Assembly (NCBI RefSeq): GCF_003576645.1
Contig: NC_044930.1
Span: 20,428,819 to 20,492,818, forward strand
Source: Ipomoea triloba
Taxonomy: Eukaryota > Streptophyta > Magnoliopsida > Solanales > Convolvulaceae
Reading direction: 5' to 3'
DNA length: 64,000 nt
Shown: positions 20,597 to 31,551 of the stretch, piece after piece
Numbering within the stretch: the first letter of the stretch is position 1
Layout of the letters: every line of letters begins with the position of its first letter
Position numbers and translations under genes: made by a program
The notes under the pieces: model-generated
Database searches by the model: none
What the model was told of the DNA's origin: nothing
Seen by the model: the letters and a program-made list of their open reading frames with translations, nothing else

Positions 20597-22892
20597 CACG
20601 GCCCGGACGTAACATCGTCTAGCCAATTGGGGGTCTCCTCTGACCGTGCCCACGCCCTCCGGTGTTTGAAATTTCATGCATAGATGTGGCATTGATATTA
20701 TTGCACCGAGTTGTGAGATCCCCGGCCTACCAAGAATGGCGTTATGAACGCACGCCAGGTCGACAACAACGAACTCCATCGTTACACGAAGCACCCTCGG
20801 AACGGTCCCGACCTCGACAGGCAGACGGACTACTCCCTCCGGATGGATCATTGCTCTTGTGAAACCCGAGAGCGGGGTTCTGACGGGCGTTAGCTGGGAT
20901 CGGTCCAACTGGAGCTTTCGGAAGACGTCCAAATACATAACATTCATGCTCGAGCCCGTGTCCACCATGACTCTTTGGACGTCGACGCCATTGATGTCTA
21001 TGGTTATCACCAACGCTTCGGTCGCACAGTCGGCGCTGCTCGGCAGGTCCTGGTCGGTGAACACAATGGGCTCCACCTTCGTCCTTTTCTCTGGGTTTGT
21101 CTCCTCTACTAGGGCGACATGTAAGTCACGAGCCCAGTTGCGACGGTCCCCGGCCGTGTCACCGCCCTCGGTCCTCCAAATATCACATGAATAACTTGCT
21201 TCTGAGCGGCTGCCGGAGGCTCTCTGTCCAAGTCGGGATCCTTGTCTTTCTTATCCTTATCCTTCTTGAAGTATTTTCTCCACCACGTGGTCGTGGGTTC
21301 GATCCCCACAGACGGCGCCAAAAATGATACAGCAAAATACGGAATGAATACTGTATTAATATAGTGTCGGGTACAAGGTACAATACCCTAGGGGAGACCG
21401 AGCTACGTGACAGTGGGTCAGAGGCTCCCGGTCTCTTTAGCTACTATCCTAGCAGAAATAGCCAAAAGTCCCGCACCCTGCATTAAATGCTCCTTTTATA
21501 GTGCCCTCGACGACACCTCCGGTTTGTCGGCATGTAGGACGCGTGGCGGACATGCACCGGTCACCCTGTCGGTCTAGCGCGCCCGCGAATATTTATGCGG
21601 GCGCAGGGTCTCTGGTTTGAACCTCTACAAAGGCCCTGACTGTGGCCCGGAGCGCAAGGTTGCCCGGCCTGGTCAGATCGGGCAGAAGTTTCGGAGGGTG
21701 ATCAACCCCTAATTGAACATGCAGACCGGAAGGCCGGGATGCGTAGACCGGGATTTTATCCCTATCATTATTCATTATCAAAAAATTAAATTAAATAAGA
21801 GAAATAATTCCATTAGTTATATTGTCTTTATTTTCTCTCATGCAAAGATTCTTTACATTCAAATTTAGCAATTGATATTCATTACATTGCATTGTCCATT
21901 ATCTTATTTTTACAATATCTTGTAATTAAATATCAAAGTTATAGTACAAAATAATGTTATATATTTATTTACCAAGTATTTTATTAATGCTAGGAAAAAA
22001 AATTTTAAAATAATTTGAAGCTAATTATATTAACTACTTGGGGATTGGTTGACAAAGAGCGTTCTCAAATAACCCAACAAATTGAAGCGGAATCGCTCTA
22101 TTTTACTCTTATTGAATTAAATAAATTAGTAGTTACACCAAAAAATAGAATAGTTTGAAACCAATCATATTAACTACTTGGGGGATTTGTTGACAATGAA
22201 ATTAAAGTACTCAAATAACCCATTACCCAGCAAATTGAAGCGAGAAACTACCTTTTAATATCTTTAGAATATATAATATTTTATTAAATTTTCAAATTTT
22301 ATTAATTTATTTAATATTTTTTCTTAAACTAGGGATTTTATCCACAATAACTCATTCAACAATAATGGTTGAACCAAATGAACCCCAAGCAGAACACCTA
22401 AAGGAAAGTCCATAGCTCCTATATCATAATCTCAATGCATGACATTGTCATCTATGCTACCAACAATAACCGAATTGCAAATAACACACTACCTACGAAA
22501 AGGAAGAGAACAAATAGTAAAGATGAAGACAATGACAATGTTACTCAAAAGAGAATTAAGAACACTTAGAAAAATTCAAATGAAAGTAGTATTTATTTAG
22601 ACTATCATTTTTAGACCAAATATTTAGACTATCGATTTTACAAGGTTGCAAACATTTATTTTAGTAATAATTATAATGAATTTTCTATATTATCTTGGAT
22701 TCATATACTTTGAGTTAGATATTTAAATAAAAAAATTCGACATTCAATTACCCATGTATAAACTTCTCCTATATAATCTTGCATTGATATACTTTCAAAT
22801 ATTTATTTAAATATAAACATTGGGCATTAACTCATACGCGCAATGCGCGTATAAAACTAGTATAAATATAAAATTACATTTTGCTTACTTCA
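20597..22892. repeat. Second copy of 18258-20595 (probable unmerged contig overlap)
   Basis: The offset is 2339 bases up to about 22145, then 2297 to the end. The only difference I found is a 42-bp deletion in an A-rich direct repeat (ACCAAAAAAT|AGAATAG). The copy contains part of the protease (20597-21174), the primer site, the LTR (21325-21767) and the Helitron 3' half with its hairpin and CTAGT at 22857-22861. These are duplicates of features already listed, not independent insertions. Confidence 0.85.
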
Positions 22893-23552
22893 TATTATTA
22901 GTAAAACGCATGAAATAATTTCAACCTATATTTTTTTTAAATAATTTCAACGTATATTGTTATATACAATAGTGTAAAATATAACCAGTTTGGTTGGTAT
23001 AAGTAATCGTGTACTCTCATCGCTTTAGAAAGGTTGGGAGTATGAACCCCTAGTCTAACAAAAAAAAGTGTAAAATATCCTTATAATACTCCTCTCATAT
23101 AATTTTATATAAAGTCAATCTTTACTTTCGCTTATTTTTCAAATAATTTTTTATTAAAGTATTTGATTTCCATTAATATATTCAAACCAAATGCCCCCTT
23201 AGTTATTCTTCTAAAATACATATGTTGGGATGGAGTGAATGAGAACAAAATTTTAAGAAATAGGGTAACTTTTTTTTTTTAAAAGAAAGAATAAGAGTCA
23301 AATAAGTCATATAATGCAATTAGGCTACTAAATCTAAAAAAAATTACAATGGGTCCCTAAACTAACACATTTCATGCAATTTGTCCAATTTGTAAGCATC
23401 GTGTTGTCATAAAATAAAAAAACAGAACGTGGCAAGAGTTTCTTCGTCTCCGGCCAATGTTTCTTCGTCTCAATGTCTCCACGTCTCCAAGTTGTTATTG
23501 CTATTATTATTTATTTTATTATTTTTAACTAGTTTATTTGTCAAACCAACAA
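22893..23552. other. Helitron right flank: SINE-like fragment and Mutator-like arm, no gene
   Basis: This continues the flank beyond where the first contig stops. At 22985-23062 is a tRNA-like piece (TTGGTTGGTATAAGTAATCG ... GGTTGGGAGTATGAACCCC), possibly a degenerate SINE head. From about 23289 is a stretch resembling one arm of the Mutator MITE at 30280 (GTCAAATAAGTCATATAATGC ... GGGTCCCTAAACT ... TTCATGCAATTT), followed by CTTCGTCTCC repeats. The same bases recur at 24949-25608. Confidence 0.45.
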
Positions 23553-23553
23553 N
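23553..23553. other. Single-N contig junction 2
   Basis: A lone N separates TGTCAAACCAACAA from CGCGTGGCGGACATG. What follows repeats 21540-23552. Confidence 0.85.
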
Positions 23554-25608
23554 CGCGTGGCGGACATGCACCGGTCACCCTGTCGGTCTAGCGCGCCCGC
23601 GAATATTTATGCGGGCGCAGGGTCTCTGGTTTGAACCTCTACAAAGGCCCTGACTGTGGCCCGGAGCGCAAGGTTGCCCGGCCTGGTCAGATCGGGCAGA
23701 AGTTTCGGAGGGTGATCAACCCCTAATTGAACATGCAGACCGGAAGGCCGGGATGCGTAGACCGGGATTTTATCCCTATCATTATTCATTATCAAAAAAT
23801 TAAATTAAATAAGAGAAATAATTCCATTAGTTATATTGTCTTTATTTTCTCTCATGCAAAGATTCTTTACATTCAAATTTAGCAATTGATATTCATTACA
23901 TTGCATTGTCCATTATCTTATTTTTACAATATCTTGTAATTAAATATCAAAGTTATAGTACAAAATAATGTTATATATTTATTTACCAAGTATTTTATTA
24001 ATGCTAGGAAAAAAAATTTTAAAATAATTTGAAGCTAATTATATTAACTACTTGGGGATTGGTTGACAAAGAGCGTTCTCAAATAACCCAACAAATTGAA
24101 GCGGAATCGCTCTATTTTACTCTTATTGAATTAAATAAATTAGTAGTTACACCAAAAAATGATACATATGTATTTCTTTAATACCATGAAAAAAATTAAA
24201 AAAGAATAGTTTGAAACCAATCATATTAACTACTTGGGGGATTTGTTGACAATGAAATTAAAGTACTCAAATAACCCATTACCCAGCAAATTGAAGCGAG
24301 AAACTACCTTTTAATATCTTTAGAATATATAATATTTTATTAAATTTTCAAATTTTATTAATTTATTTAATATTTTTTCTTAAACTAGGGATTTTATCCA
24401 CAATAACTCATTCAACAATAATGGTTGAACCAAATGAACCCCAAGCAGAACACCTAAAGGAAAGTCCATAGCTCCTATATCATAATCTCAATGCATGACA
24501 TTGTCATCTATGCTACCAACAATAACCGAATTGCAAATAACACACTACCTACGAAAAGGAAGAGAACAAATAGTAAAGATGAAGACAATGACAATGTTAC
24601 TCAAAAGAGAATTAAGAACACTTAGAAAAATTCAAATGAAAGTAGTATTTATTTAGACTATCATTTTTAGACCAAATATTTAGACTATCGATTTTACAAG
24701 GTTGCAAACATTTATTTTAGTAATAATTATAATGAATTTTCTATATTATCTTGGATTCATATACTTTGAGTTAGATATTTAAATAAAAAAATTCGACATT
24801 CAATTACCCATGTATAAACTTCTCCTATATAATCTTGCATTGATATACTTTCAAATATTTATTTAAATATAAACATTGGGCATTAACTCATACGCGCAAT
24901 GCGCGTATAAAACTAGTATAAATATAAAATTACATTTTGCTTACTTCATATTATTAGTAAAACGCATGAAATAATTTCAACCTATATTTTTTTTAAATAA
25001 TTTCAACGTATATTGTTATATACAATAGTGTAAAATATAACCAGTTTGGTTGGTATAAGTAATCGTGTACTCTCATCGCTTTAGAAAGGTTGGGAGTATG
25101 AACCCCTAGTCTAACAAAAAAAAGTGTAAAATATCCTTATAATACTCCTCTCATATAATTTTATATAAAGTCAATCTTTACTTTCGCTTATTTTTCAAAT
25201 AATTTTTTATTAAAGTATTTGATTTCCATTAATATATTCAAACCAAATGCCCCCTTAGTTATTCTTCTAAAATACATATGTTGGGATGGAGTGAATGAGA
25301 ACAAAATTTTAAGAAATAGGGTAACTTTTTTTTTTTAAAAGAAAGAATAAGAGTCAAATAAGTCATATAATGCAATTAGGCTACTAAATCTAAAAAAAAT
25401 TACAATGGGTCCCTAAACTAACACATTTCATGCAATTTGTCCAATTTGTAAGCATCGTGTTGTCATAAAATAAAAAAACAGAACGTGGCAAGAGTTTCTT
25501 CGTCTCCGGCCAATGTTTCTTCGTCTCAATGTCTCCACGTCTCCAAGTTGTTATTGCTATTATTATTTATTTTATTATTTTTAACTAGTTTATTTGTCAA
25601 ACCAACAA
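23554..25608. repeat. Third copy: repeat of 21540-23552 (probable unmerged contig overlap)
   Basis: The offset is 2014 bases, then 2056 after the place where the second copy lacks 42 bp. This copy has the 42 bp, so it agrees with the first copy. It contains the LTR end (23554-23781), the Helitron tail (hairpin and CTAGT at 24913-24917) and the right flank. After ACCAACAA at 25608 unique sequence begins. Confidence 0.85.
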
Positions 25609-26943
25609 CTTGTTCAAATAACTGCATAATATGGTAAGCTCTGCGCTACCTCTAAAAACAATAGTCACGATGAATAAGTATGTGGTCGGTCACAAGATAT
25701 GAATAGGAAGAAGATAGATTTGAATTGTGAGTTCTGCAATTCCAAACAGACATGGGACTTGCATTATGCGTTCTGCCTGAGAAGGTTTTCGAGTTCCACG
25801 ATGATGGTAAACCGATTGTTCGTGCCTATGTTTGCGAGAATAGCATGTTTCAAGAGCATGGGCCGACTGGCTTGAGAAGACAACCCAGGCAATGAAAGGA
25901 CGATTTTACCCTTAAAATTGACGTCTAAATAACGCTAATGTGACAGAATGACCAATAGTGGAAAGATTTTGATAGTCAAGTGTCAAATTTGTCCAAATTA
26001 AAAGACGATGACTAAATGTGAAAAATTAATATAGTCAGAAGACCTTTGTTAGAATTAACTTCTTATCAATTAAATTAAATTTTGACATGTTTAATTTAAA
26101 TATAAATAATAATAATAATTATAATTATAATTACAATTATAATGTTTAGAATGATAATAAATAAATAAATAAATAAATAATTAGAATATGATTTTTGTAA
26201 AAGGTGGATAGAAAAACTTGAAAAGAATTCAAACTATTGGAAAAAAAAAAAAAAAAAAAGGAAAAGAGAGAGAGAGACTTAGTAAGATAATGGATTTGGG
26301 GACCTATGAAAAATTTAAAAAATAAAAAATAGAACTCAAACGATTGAGGTTTCTCCTAGTAGACTAAAATGACTAATGTAGTTGGGAAATAGTTTCTAAA
26401 ATTAATGTTTTGTCTTCCATTTGAACTTAAACGTTGACGAGTCAACGTCACGGAGCATCCGAGGTGTGGTCTGACTTCACAAGGCATTGCTTCTTCAAGG
26501 CATTTGCTTGGCAGCTGCTTACGAAACGACCCCATCTTCTTCCCGTGGAAATGGTAACGTCGTTGGACCACACACTATTCAAAACTAACGCTGTCAATTA
26601 CTCATCCCCTTTTGCACTTGGTCAATTCTGGCCTTCCGCGTACTCTCCCAATTTTTTTTCCCCACTATTTATTTAATTTTTGAGGCGGCGGCTAACGCCA
26701 TATTATTATTGGCCCATATAGGGTGGTGGGTAATATTAGCGTAATTTTGAAATAAAAGGGAGGGTAAAATGGAGATTGTGTCTTCCAGTTGGACCACGTA
26801 TAGGACGTGTAAAGAGGCCGGCGGATTGATTCTCTTCCTCAAACAAAGTTTTTGCCCTAGAACAGCGGGGCCCATCACTCCACTCGCGTCTCGTCACTGA
26901 CGTGCGACTGGGGAATGCAAGTCCCACTATTTCTTCTTTATTC

Positions 26944-26974
<31 letters not shown>

Positions 26975-27750
26975 GTTATTGTTCATTTGTTCCTTCCAAC
27001 ACATTTCCATATTCAGATTCTCTAATTCTCTAGTCTATGTGGCTCCATATATTATTATAGGTCTACTTTATATTACATTAAAACTAAAAATCATTTTTTT
27101 TCAACAAAAAAAGAGAGTAAATTAATCAATCGACTTTCTTAATAATTTTATATTAATTAATATTCTTATTACCTGTTACTATGTACAAATTTGGTCTTCC
27201 ATTAAAGTAATCCAAAACAAAGAAAAATAAAAAAATATTTTTATTTAAAAATAAAATTCATTAATTCAATTCAAACCTACGAAAGAAACATAGTGGAATA
27301 GAGAATTATTCCGAACAAGTAAAGTGTGACTTCCCTAACTAAGAGATGTGTCGTCATATTCGCAGGCTCGGAGCTCGTTTAAGAAAACTAAAACTTATAC
27401 TAACCACCTTTATCACTAACAAGGAAGTCAAAAAAATATTTCTTTAATACATGAGAAGAAGCCAAAATTAAAGTCCTAAATCATTAGTGAGAAAATGGAA
27501 ATTAGTCATAAGCAATGGACTAATTCCAATTATATATACACTCTCAAATTCACCCTCATTGTATGACATGGCAACATATTATTGGATAATTTATTTATTT
27601 ATTTATTTTTATTCAATTAATCAAGGGCACGTATAGTATTTGTGTAATCCTTTTGCAATCAATTCTGATTTAAATTCAAAAAAAAAAAAAAAAAAGGAAA
27701 GTAAAAATGAAAATCACATTCAGAGATCAAGTAGGACTTAAACACGCGCC
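25609..27750. other. Intergenic, repeat-bearing, upstream of the PNRC gene
   Basis: No convincing gene. A 48-codon frame from ATG 25751 (MGLALCVLPEKVFEFHDDGK) is not recognised. Simple repeats include AAT-rich tracts (26106-26180), an A18 run with GA repeats near 26250, and (ATT)n at 26944-26973. An 18-bp palindrome with two W-box cores lies at 26431-26448. A second A-rich run is near 27680. Confidence 0.5.
26431..26448. promoter_or_regulatory. Perfect palindrome with two inverted W-box cores and ACGT ends
   Basis: ACGTTGAC-GA-GTCAACGT has 8-bp arms. TTGAC is the WRKY-factor core and ACGT the bZIP core. It is about 1.5 kb upstream of the PNRC gene. Function is inferred from motif match only. 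Confidence 0.35.
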
Positions 27751-27759
27751 TATGGTTTC

Positions 27760-27766
27760 TATAAAA
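27760..27766 (+). promoter_or_regulatory. TATA box of the PNRC-motif gene
   Basis: TATAAAA lies about 206 bases upstream of the ATG. It is followed by a CT-rich leader (CTCTTCTCTGTTTCTCTCC) typical of plant 5' UTRs. There is no ATG between it and the start codon. Confidence 0.6.
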
Positions 27767-27971
27767 CGACTCTATCCTCTTCTCTGTTTCTCTCCACATC
27801 TTTGAACCCTCTCTTGAATCAGCTGTCTGTATATACATACAGTCGTAGATATAGGTTTATATAGCGCCTCCGATCTCAAGTTCTTTATTCTTTTCTCCTC
27901 CGATCTGATCTGTTCTTAGTTGTCTGTTTTTATTTTCGTTTCTTGTCGGAATTTAGGGTTTTATTTTTCCG

Positions 27972-28541
27972 ATGGGTGCAGTTGAAGTTCTTCGTCCACA
28001 AGACGCTTTGCAGAAACAATTTGATTATCGTGACAGTGGTTTTGTTAACTCGCCTATGAAGTCCAAGAGAAATTTCTCTTCTAACCCTAACCCTAACCCT
28101 AGCCCTAACCCGAAACCCGGCCGTGGATTTGTGAAGTCGGATCGGCGGAAGCGCAGCCCGCAGAAGAAGAGTAATTGTAGCGGAAACGGAAACGGCGGCG
28201 TCAGTTTCTCTAGTTTGACGCCGGAGACGAAGGGGAATTTCATGGTGGGGCAGGTGAGGATTTTGAAACGCGGTGAAGGGTTGGGTGATACGGCGCCGTT
28301 GAAGAAGATTGGGGAGAAAGTTGAAAGAGTGGAGAGCGAGTCGGTGTTCGGAAAACAACCGGAAACGACGCCGAAGAAGTTCAACATCGCCGATTTTTAT
28401 GCCGGATCGGCCTGCGATTCCTCTCCGCCGCCGAGTTCCCTGCCCGTCCCAGGCTTCTTCAAGAAGAAAACCATCCTGGTTGAGAACAACGACTACGCAA
28501 CCTGTGATTTACGCCGTCTTCTGAGGCTCGATCTTTCTTAA
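27972..28541 (+). CDS. PNRC-motif (proline-rich nuclear receptor coactivator-like) small protein
   Basis: Single-exon gene of 189 residues. The start at 27972 (CCGATGGG) is the first ATG after a TATA box and a CT-rich leader. Residues 38-50 are an Asn-Pro repeat (NPNPNPSPNPKP). Residues 52-67 are basic (SDRRKRSPQKK), a likely nuclear signal. Residues 141-163 read DFYAGSACDSSPPPSSLPVP plus GFF, matching the SPPPSxLPxPxF core of the PNRC family. In animals PNRC2 uses this motif to bind the decapping cofactor DCP1 and promote mRNA decay. By analogy this protein may be a decapping adaptor, which is inference. The C-terminus (LRRLLRLDLS) is leucine-arginine rich. The Asn-Pro repeat is encoded by telomere-like CCCTAA units (28079-28110). 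The 3' UTR runs into 28.6-28.9 kb. Confidence 0.8.
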   Translation: MGAVEVLRPQDALQKQFDYRDSGFVNSPMKSKRNFSSNPNPNPSPNPKPGRGFVKSDRRKRSPQKKSNCSGNGNGGVSFSSLTPETKGNFMVGQVRILKRGEGLGDTAPLKKIGEKVERVESESVFGKQPETTPKKFNIADFYAGSACDSSPPPSSLPVPGFFKKKTILVENNDYATCDLRRLLRLDLS

Positions 28542-29470
28542 AGTCCCCCAAAAAATGGTTTGTAAATGGTTTCTTGGGATGCTATTAAAGATGAAGTAGT
28601 TGATGGTAAGGAAAGTTTGGTTGATTGCTCTGATTCTCCCTTATTTTTTCAAGGGGAAAGTCGAATCAGCGATGCAATCATCTGAAATCTCTTTATTCCT
28701 CTTGCTAATTTCATTCTTAGATGAACTGATAAGCTGATGGTAATTGGTGTAGTCTGTGAGAATTTGGTATTGCTTTCTAGTTTTAATTTTATTTTAGCCT
28801 TTCTTAGTTTGAAAGTATGGTCTATCTTAGTACTATTCTGATGAATATATGGTTAGTGTTGGTTGTAATCCAGTAGTTGTGGTTGTGTCTACTTGTCTGG
28901 TGTAAGAGGCTGATGGCCTTTACTGTTTAATTCTTTAGTTTATATAAATATTGTTGATATTCATGCATGCCATTTACTTTGATGATTCTTCAGCAACAGC
29001 AGATAGATTTAATTGGGTTTGTTTTCATGCAAAATCTCAGTATAAAGCAGGAATCTTGAAGTTGATTGTCCAGGAGTTCTTGTGAAAATATTACTCAGTT
29101 TATTTATTGAATCTGTCAAGTTCTAACTGCAACTAATGCAAGATATCCAGTTGGTAAGACACTAAACAAAGTAATTATGGGCAGATTTTTATAAACTTTT
29201 AATGAGTTAATATCCAATATAGTCCGCAACTATAAGATTATACTTAATTTAGTCTTTTAAGTGACATTTTATACTTAATTTAGTCTTCATCTTGATGGTT
29301 TTACACAATTTAATCCTATGTTAACAAGTTAAAAACGTTTTCAAAAAAAAAAAATACAAGTTAAAAACATGATCAACATGGTAGTACTTAATTTAGTCCT
29401 CATCTTGATGGTTTTACACAATTTAGTCCTTGTTAACAAGTTAAAAACATGATCAACATGGTAACTTTCT
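28542..29470 (+). other. 3' UTR and intergenic sequence after the PNRC gene
   Basis: The first few hundred bases are T-rich with GT-rich patches, as in plant 3' UTRs. From 29210 to 29460 the phrase ATACTTAATTTAGTC and GTTTTACACAATTTA recur several times, a sign of a decayed MITE. No ORF of interest. Confidence 0.4.
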
Positions 29471-29479
29471 CTCCTTCCT

Positions 29480-29778
29480 CTTTTTGGTCACTAGAAGCAA
29501 ATGCATATTTCTCTCCTTCCTCTTTTTGGTCACTAGAAGCAAATGCATACCTAAATACATGGTCTTTTTGGTCACTAGAAGCAAATGCATACCTAAATAC
29601 ATGGTAATTTTCTCTCCTTCCTCTTTTTGGTCACTAGAAGCAAATGCATACCTAAATACATGGTAATTTTCTCTCCTTCCTCTTTTTGGTCACTAGAAGC
29701 AAATGCATACCTAAATACATGGTAATTTTCTCTCCTTCCTCTTTTTGGTCACTAGAAGCAAATGCATACCTAAATACG
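29480..29778. repeat. Minisatellite with 59-bp unit and a 42-bp shortened variant
   Basis: CTTTTTGGTCACTAGAAGC begins at 29480, 29522, 29564, 29623, 29682 and 29741. Spacings are therefore 42, 42, 59, 59 and 59 bases. The 59-bp units include TAATTTTCTCTCCTTCCT, which the shorter units lack in part. The short frame across it (MVTRSKC repeats) is a by-product. Confidence 0.95.
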
Positions 29779-30279
29779 GGACGCACAAAAAAAATCATAC
29801 TTGAATCTTGAAAGTAGATTCCAGTAAAATTTATACTTGAATTTTGAAAGTAGATTCCAGTTAAATTTACTAAGCATGAAAATCTCCATGTATGTAATTA
29901 ACTAAACATTTGGTAAGTGTTCTTCGTGTGTAATTAACTAAACATCTTTAGTTTGGCTGATGTATTGACTAAACATATTTTAATTAGATTTTTAATTTTA
30001 TAAATTTTGTTTTGTCTTTAGTATGCAATTGTCTAAATCTATATGTTCTTGGTCTGTCAAACAAATGGATTGCTCAAATAGGAGGGTAATCCGATCAAAA
30101 AGAGAAGGGAGATGAAATTACCATGTTGATCTTGTTTTTAAGAGCCAACAAACAGAATTATTGTTAACAGATGATTAAATTGACTAAATTAAGCAAAAAA
30201 TATGTAGATTTTTCTTCACAAATATAAATGGTTAATATTCTTCCTTCAATTTGTCAAATCGCTATTATTATTATTAGTT

Positions 30280-30773
30280 GGAATAATGATCAAATAGACC
30301 ACTGAACTGCACACTAAACTGGAATTAGGCCATCGAACTCAAAACAAAATGCAATTGAGTCCCTGAACAACACAAAGTCATGCAATTTAATCCAAAATGA
30401 CTTGTTTACCTAATGTACCGTACCGGTTACGATTTTAAAAATAATATTTTACAGACCTTCATCTCCATGGCTGGCTAGAGACGAAGCCTACAGACCTTCA
30501 TCTCCATGGCTGGCTAGAGACGAAGCCGGCCCGGAGACAATTCGTCTCCCGCCGACAGTTCTTTTTAAAAGAAAAAGTTAATTTTAATTTATTATTTTAT
30601 TTAAAATTATTTTAAAATATTATTTTTAAAATTGGTAACCGGTACATCAAGTAAAACAAGTCATTTTTGGTTAAATTGCATGAATTTGTGCAGTTTAGAG
30701 ACCCAATTGCATTATTTTTTAGTTCAATGGCTTAATTGCAGTTTAGTTCAGTGGCTTATTTGATCCTTATTCC
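30280..30773. mobile_element. Long-TIR Mutator-like MITE with perfect 9-bp TSD
   Basis: It begins GGAATAATGATCAAATAG and ends CTTATTTGATCCTTATTCC. The arms are inverted copies over about 175 bp. TTATTAGTT flanks both sides exactly (30271-30279 and 30774-30782), the 9-bp TSD of Mutator elements. The centre holds a 39-bp tandem duplication (30450 and 30489) containing GAGACGAAGCC, and GGAGACAATTCGTCTCC. Confidence 0.88.
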
Positions 30774-31177
30774 TTATTAGTTTTACAAATATTGTTTTAT
30801 GCTTTAAAGGTATTTGTTAAGTATTTTTTTTTACTAGTTCATAATATTATATTATTAGTATTACTATTGACATATAATGTAACAATAATAAAATTGAGAA
30901 AGTTGTTGCGAAGGAAGAACAAGTAGATGAGGAATTTGAAGTAGAGTCTTGTAAAATCATTAAACATTTATTGGCAAACTAGTTGTGTTTCATTAGTTCA
31001 AAAAAATATTTTTATTAGTTATATCATGTAAAATTCATCTGTTAAAAGTATATAAAAGTCTTGATGGAATACACCCTGTAAAATTTGTTTGTTTACATTA
31101 TGGGAGGAAATTAAAACCACCTTCTATTTCAAGAACCTTTGAAGTTGAAATTGTTTGAGAAAAGGCCGGGAAATTTT

Positions 31178-31551
31178 CTACTCAGACACCACTGTTCGGA
31201 GAGGAAGTGAGCTTTCAACCTCCTTCACTTCAGCATTCCTTTCGGCAACTACTTTCGACATTCCAAACATCTGTGAGATCGCGTTACCATTAACAATGAA
31301 CGAATTTATGCTGACGATAATGAAAAAGGCAACTATAAGTTGATGTAATAATGGTAACTAACCTTCCGGATAGTCTTCTGGAAGCAAGTCTTGTGTTCAT
31401 CCATGGAAGCATTTATGAATTCGTCAATGTGATCCCGCACATCCTCTACAAAAGTAGCGTTTTCAGACTTCTTTCTCCTGCACGAAGATGTTGCGGGATT
31501 CCCAGCAGCTGCTGAGGTTTGCTTCTCGATCGCACCTCCTTCACTACCCAT
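31178..31551 (-). CDS. 93-residue plant protein of unknown function (two exons)
   Basis: Exon 1 is 31551-31363 (63 codons) and exon 2 is 31270-31178 (30 codons plus TAG). The 92-bp intron has GT at 31362-31361 and AG at 31272-31271, phase 0. The ATG is preceded by an in-frame TAG (TTAGAAGAAAATG), so the start is firm. The N-terminus is Ala/Ser-rich and basic (SSCRRKKSENATF). The core is EDVRDHIDEFINASMDEHK and CFQKTIRKMFGMSKVVAE, followed by an acidic amphipathic tail ending TVVSE. No signal peptide or membrane segment is visible. I recall similar ~95-residue uncharacterised proteins across eudicots, but no function known to me. It is soluble and probably helical, by inference. Confidence 0.82.

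Noticed and set aside
20588..21076. A second Ty3 protease gene
   Set aside because: It is the same sequence as 18258-18737 shifted by 2339 bases and starts at an N, so it is a contig duplicate.
23554..23781. A third, independent LTR fragment
   Set aside because: It begins at an N and matches 21540-21767; same explanation as above.
28025..28387. Minus-strand frame opposite the PNRC gene
   Set aside because: It is the antisense shadow of a supported coding exon and has no promoter or homology of its own.
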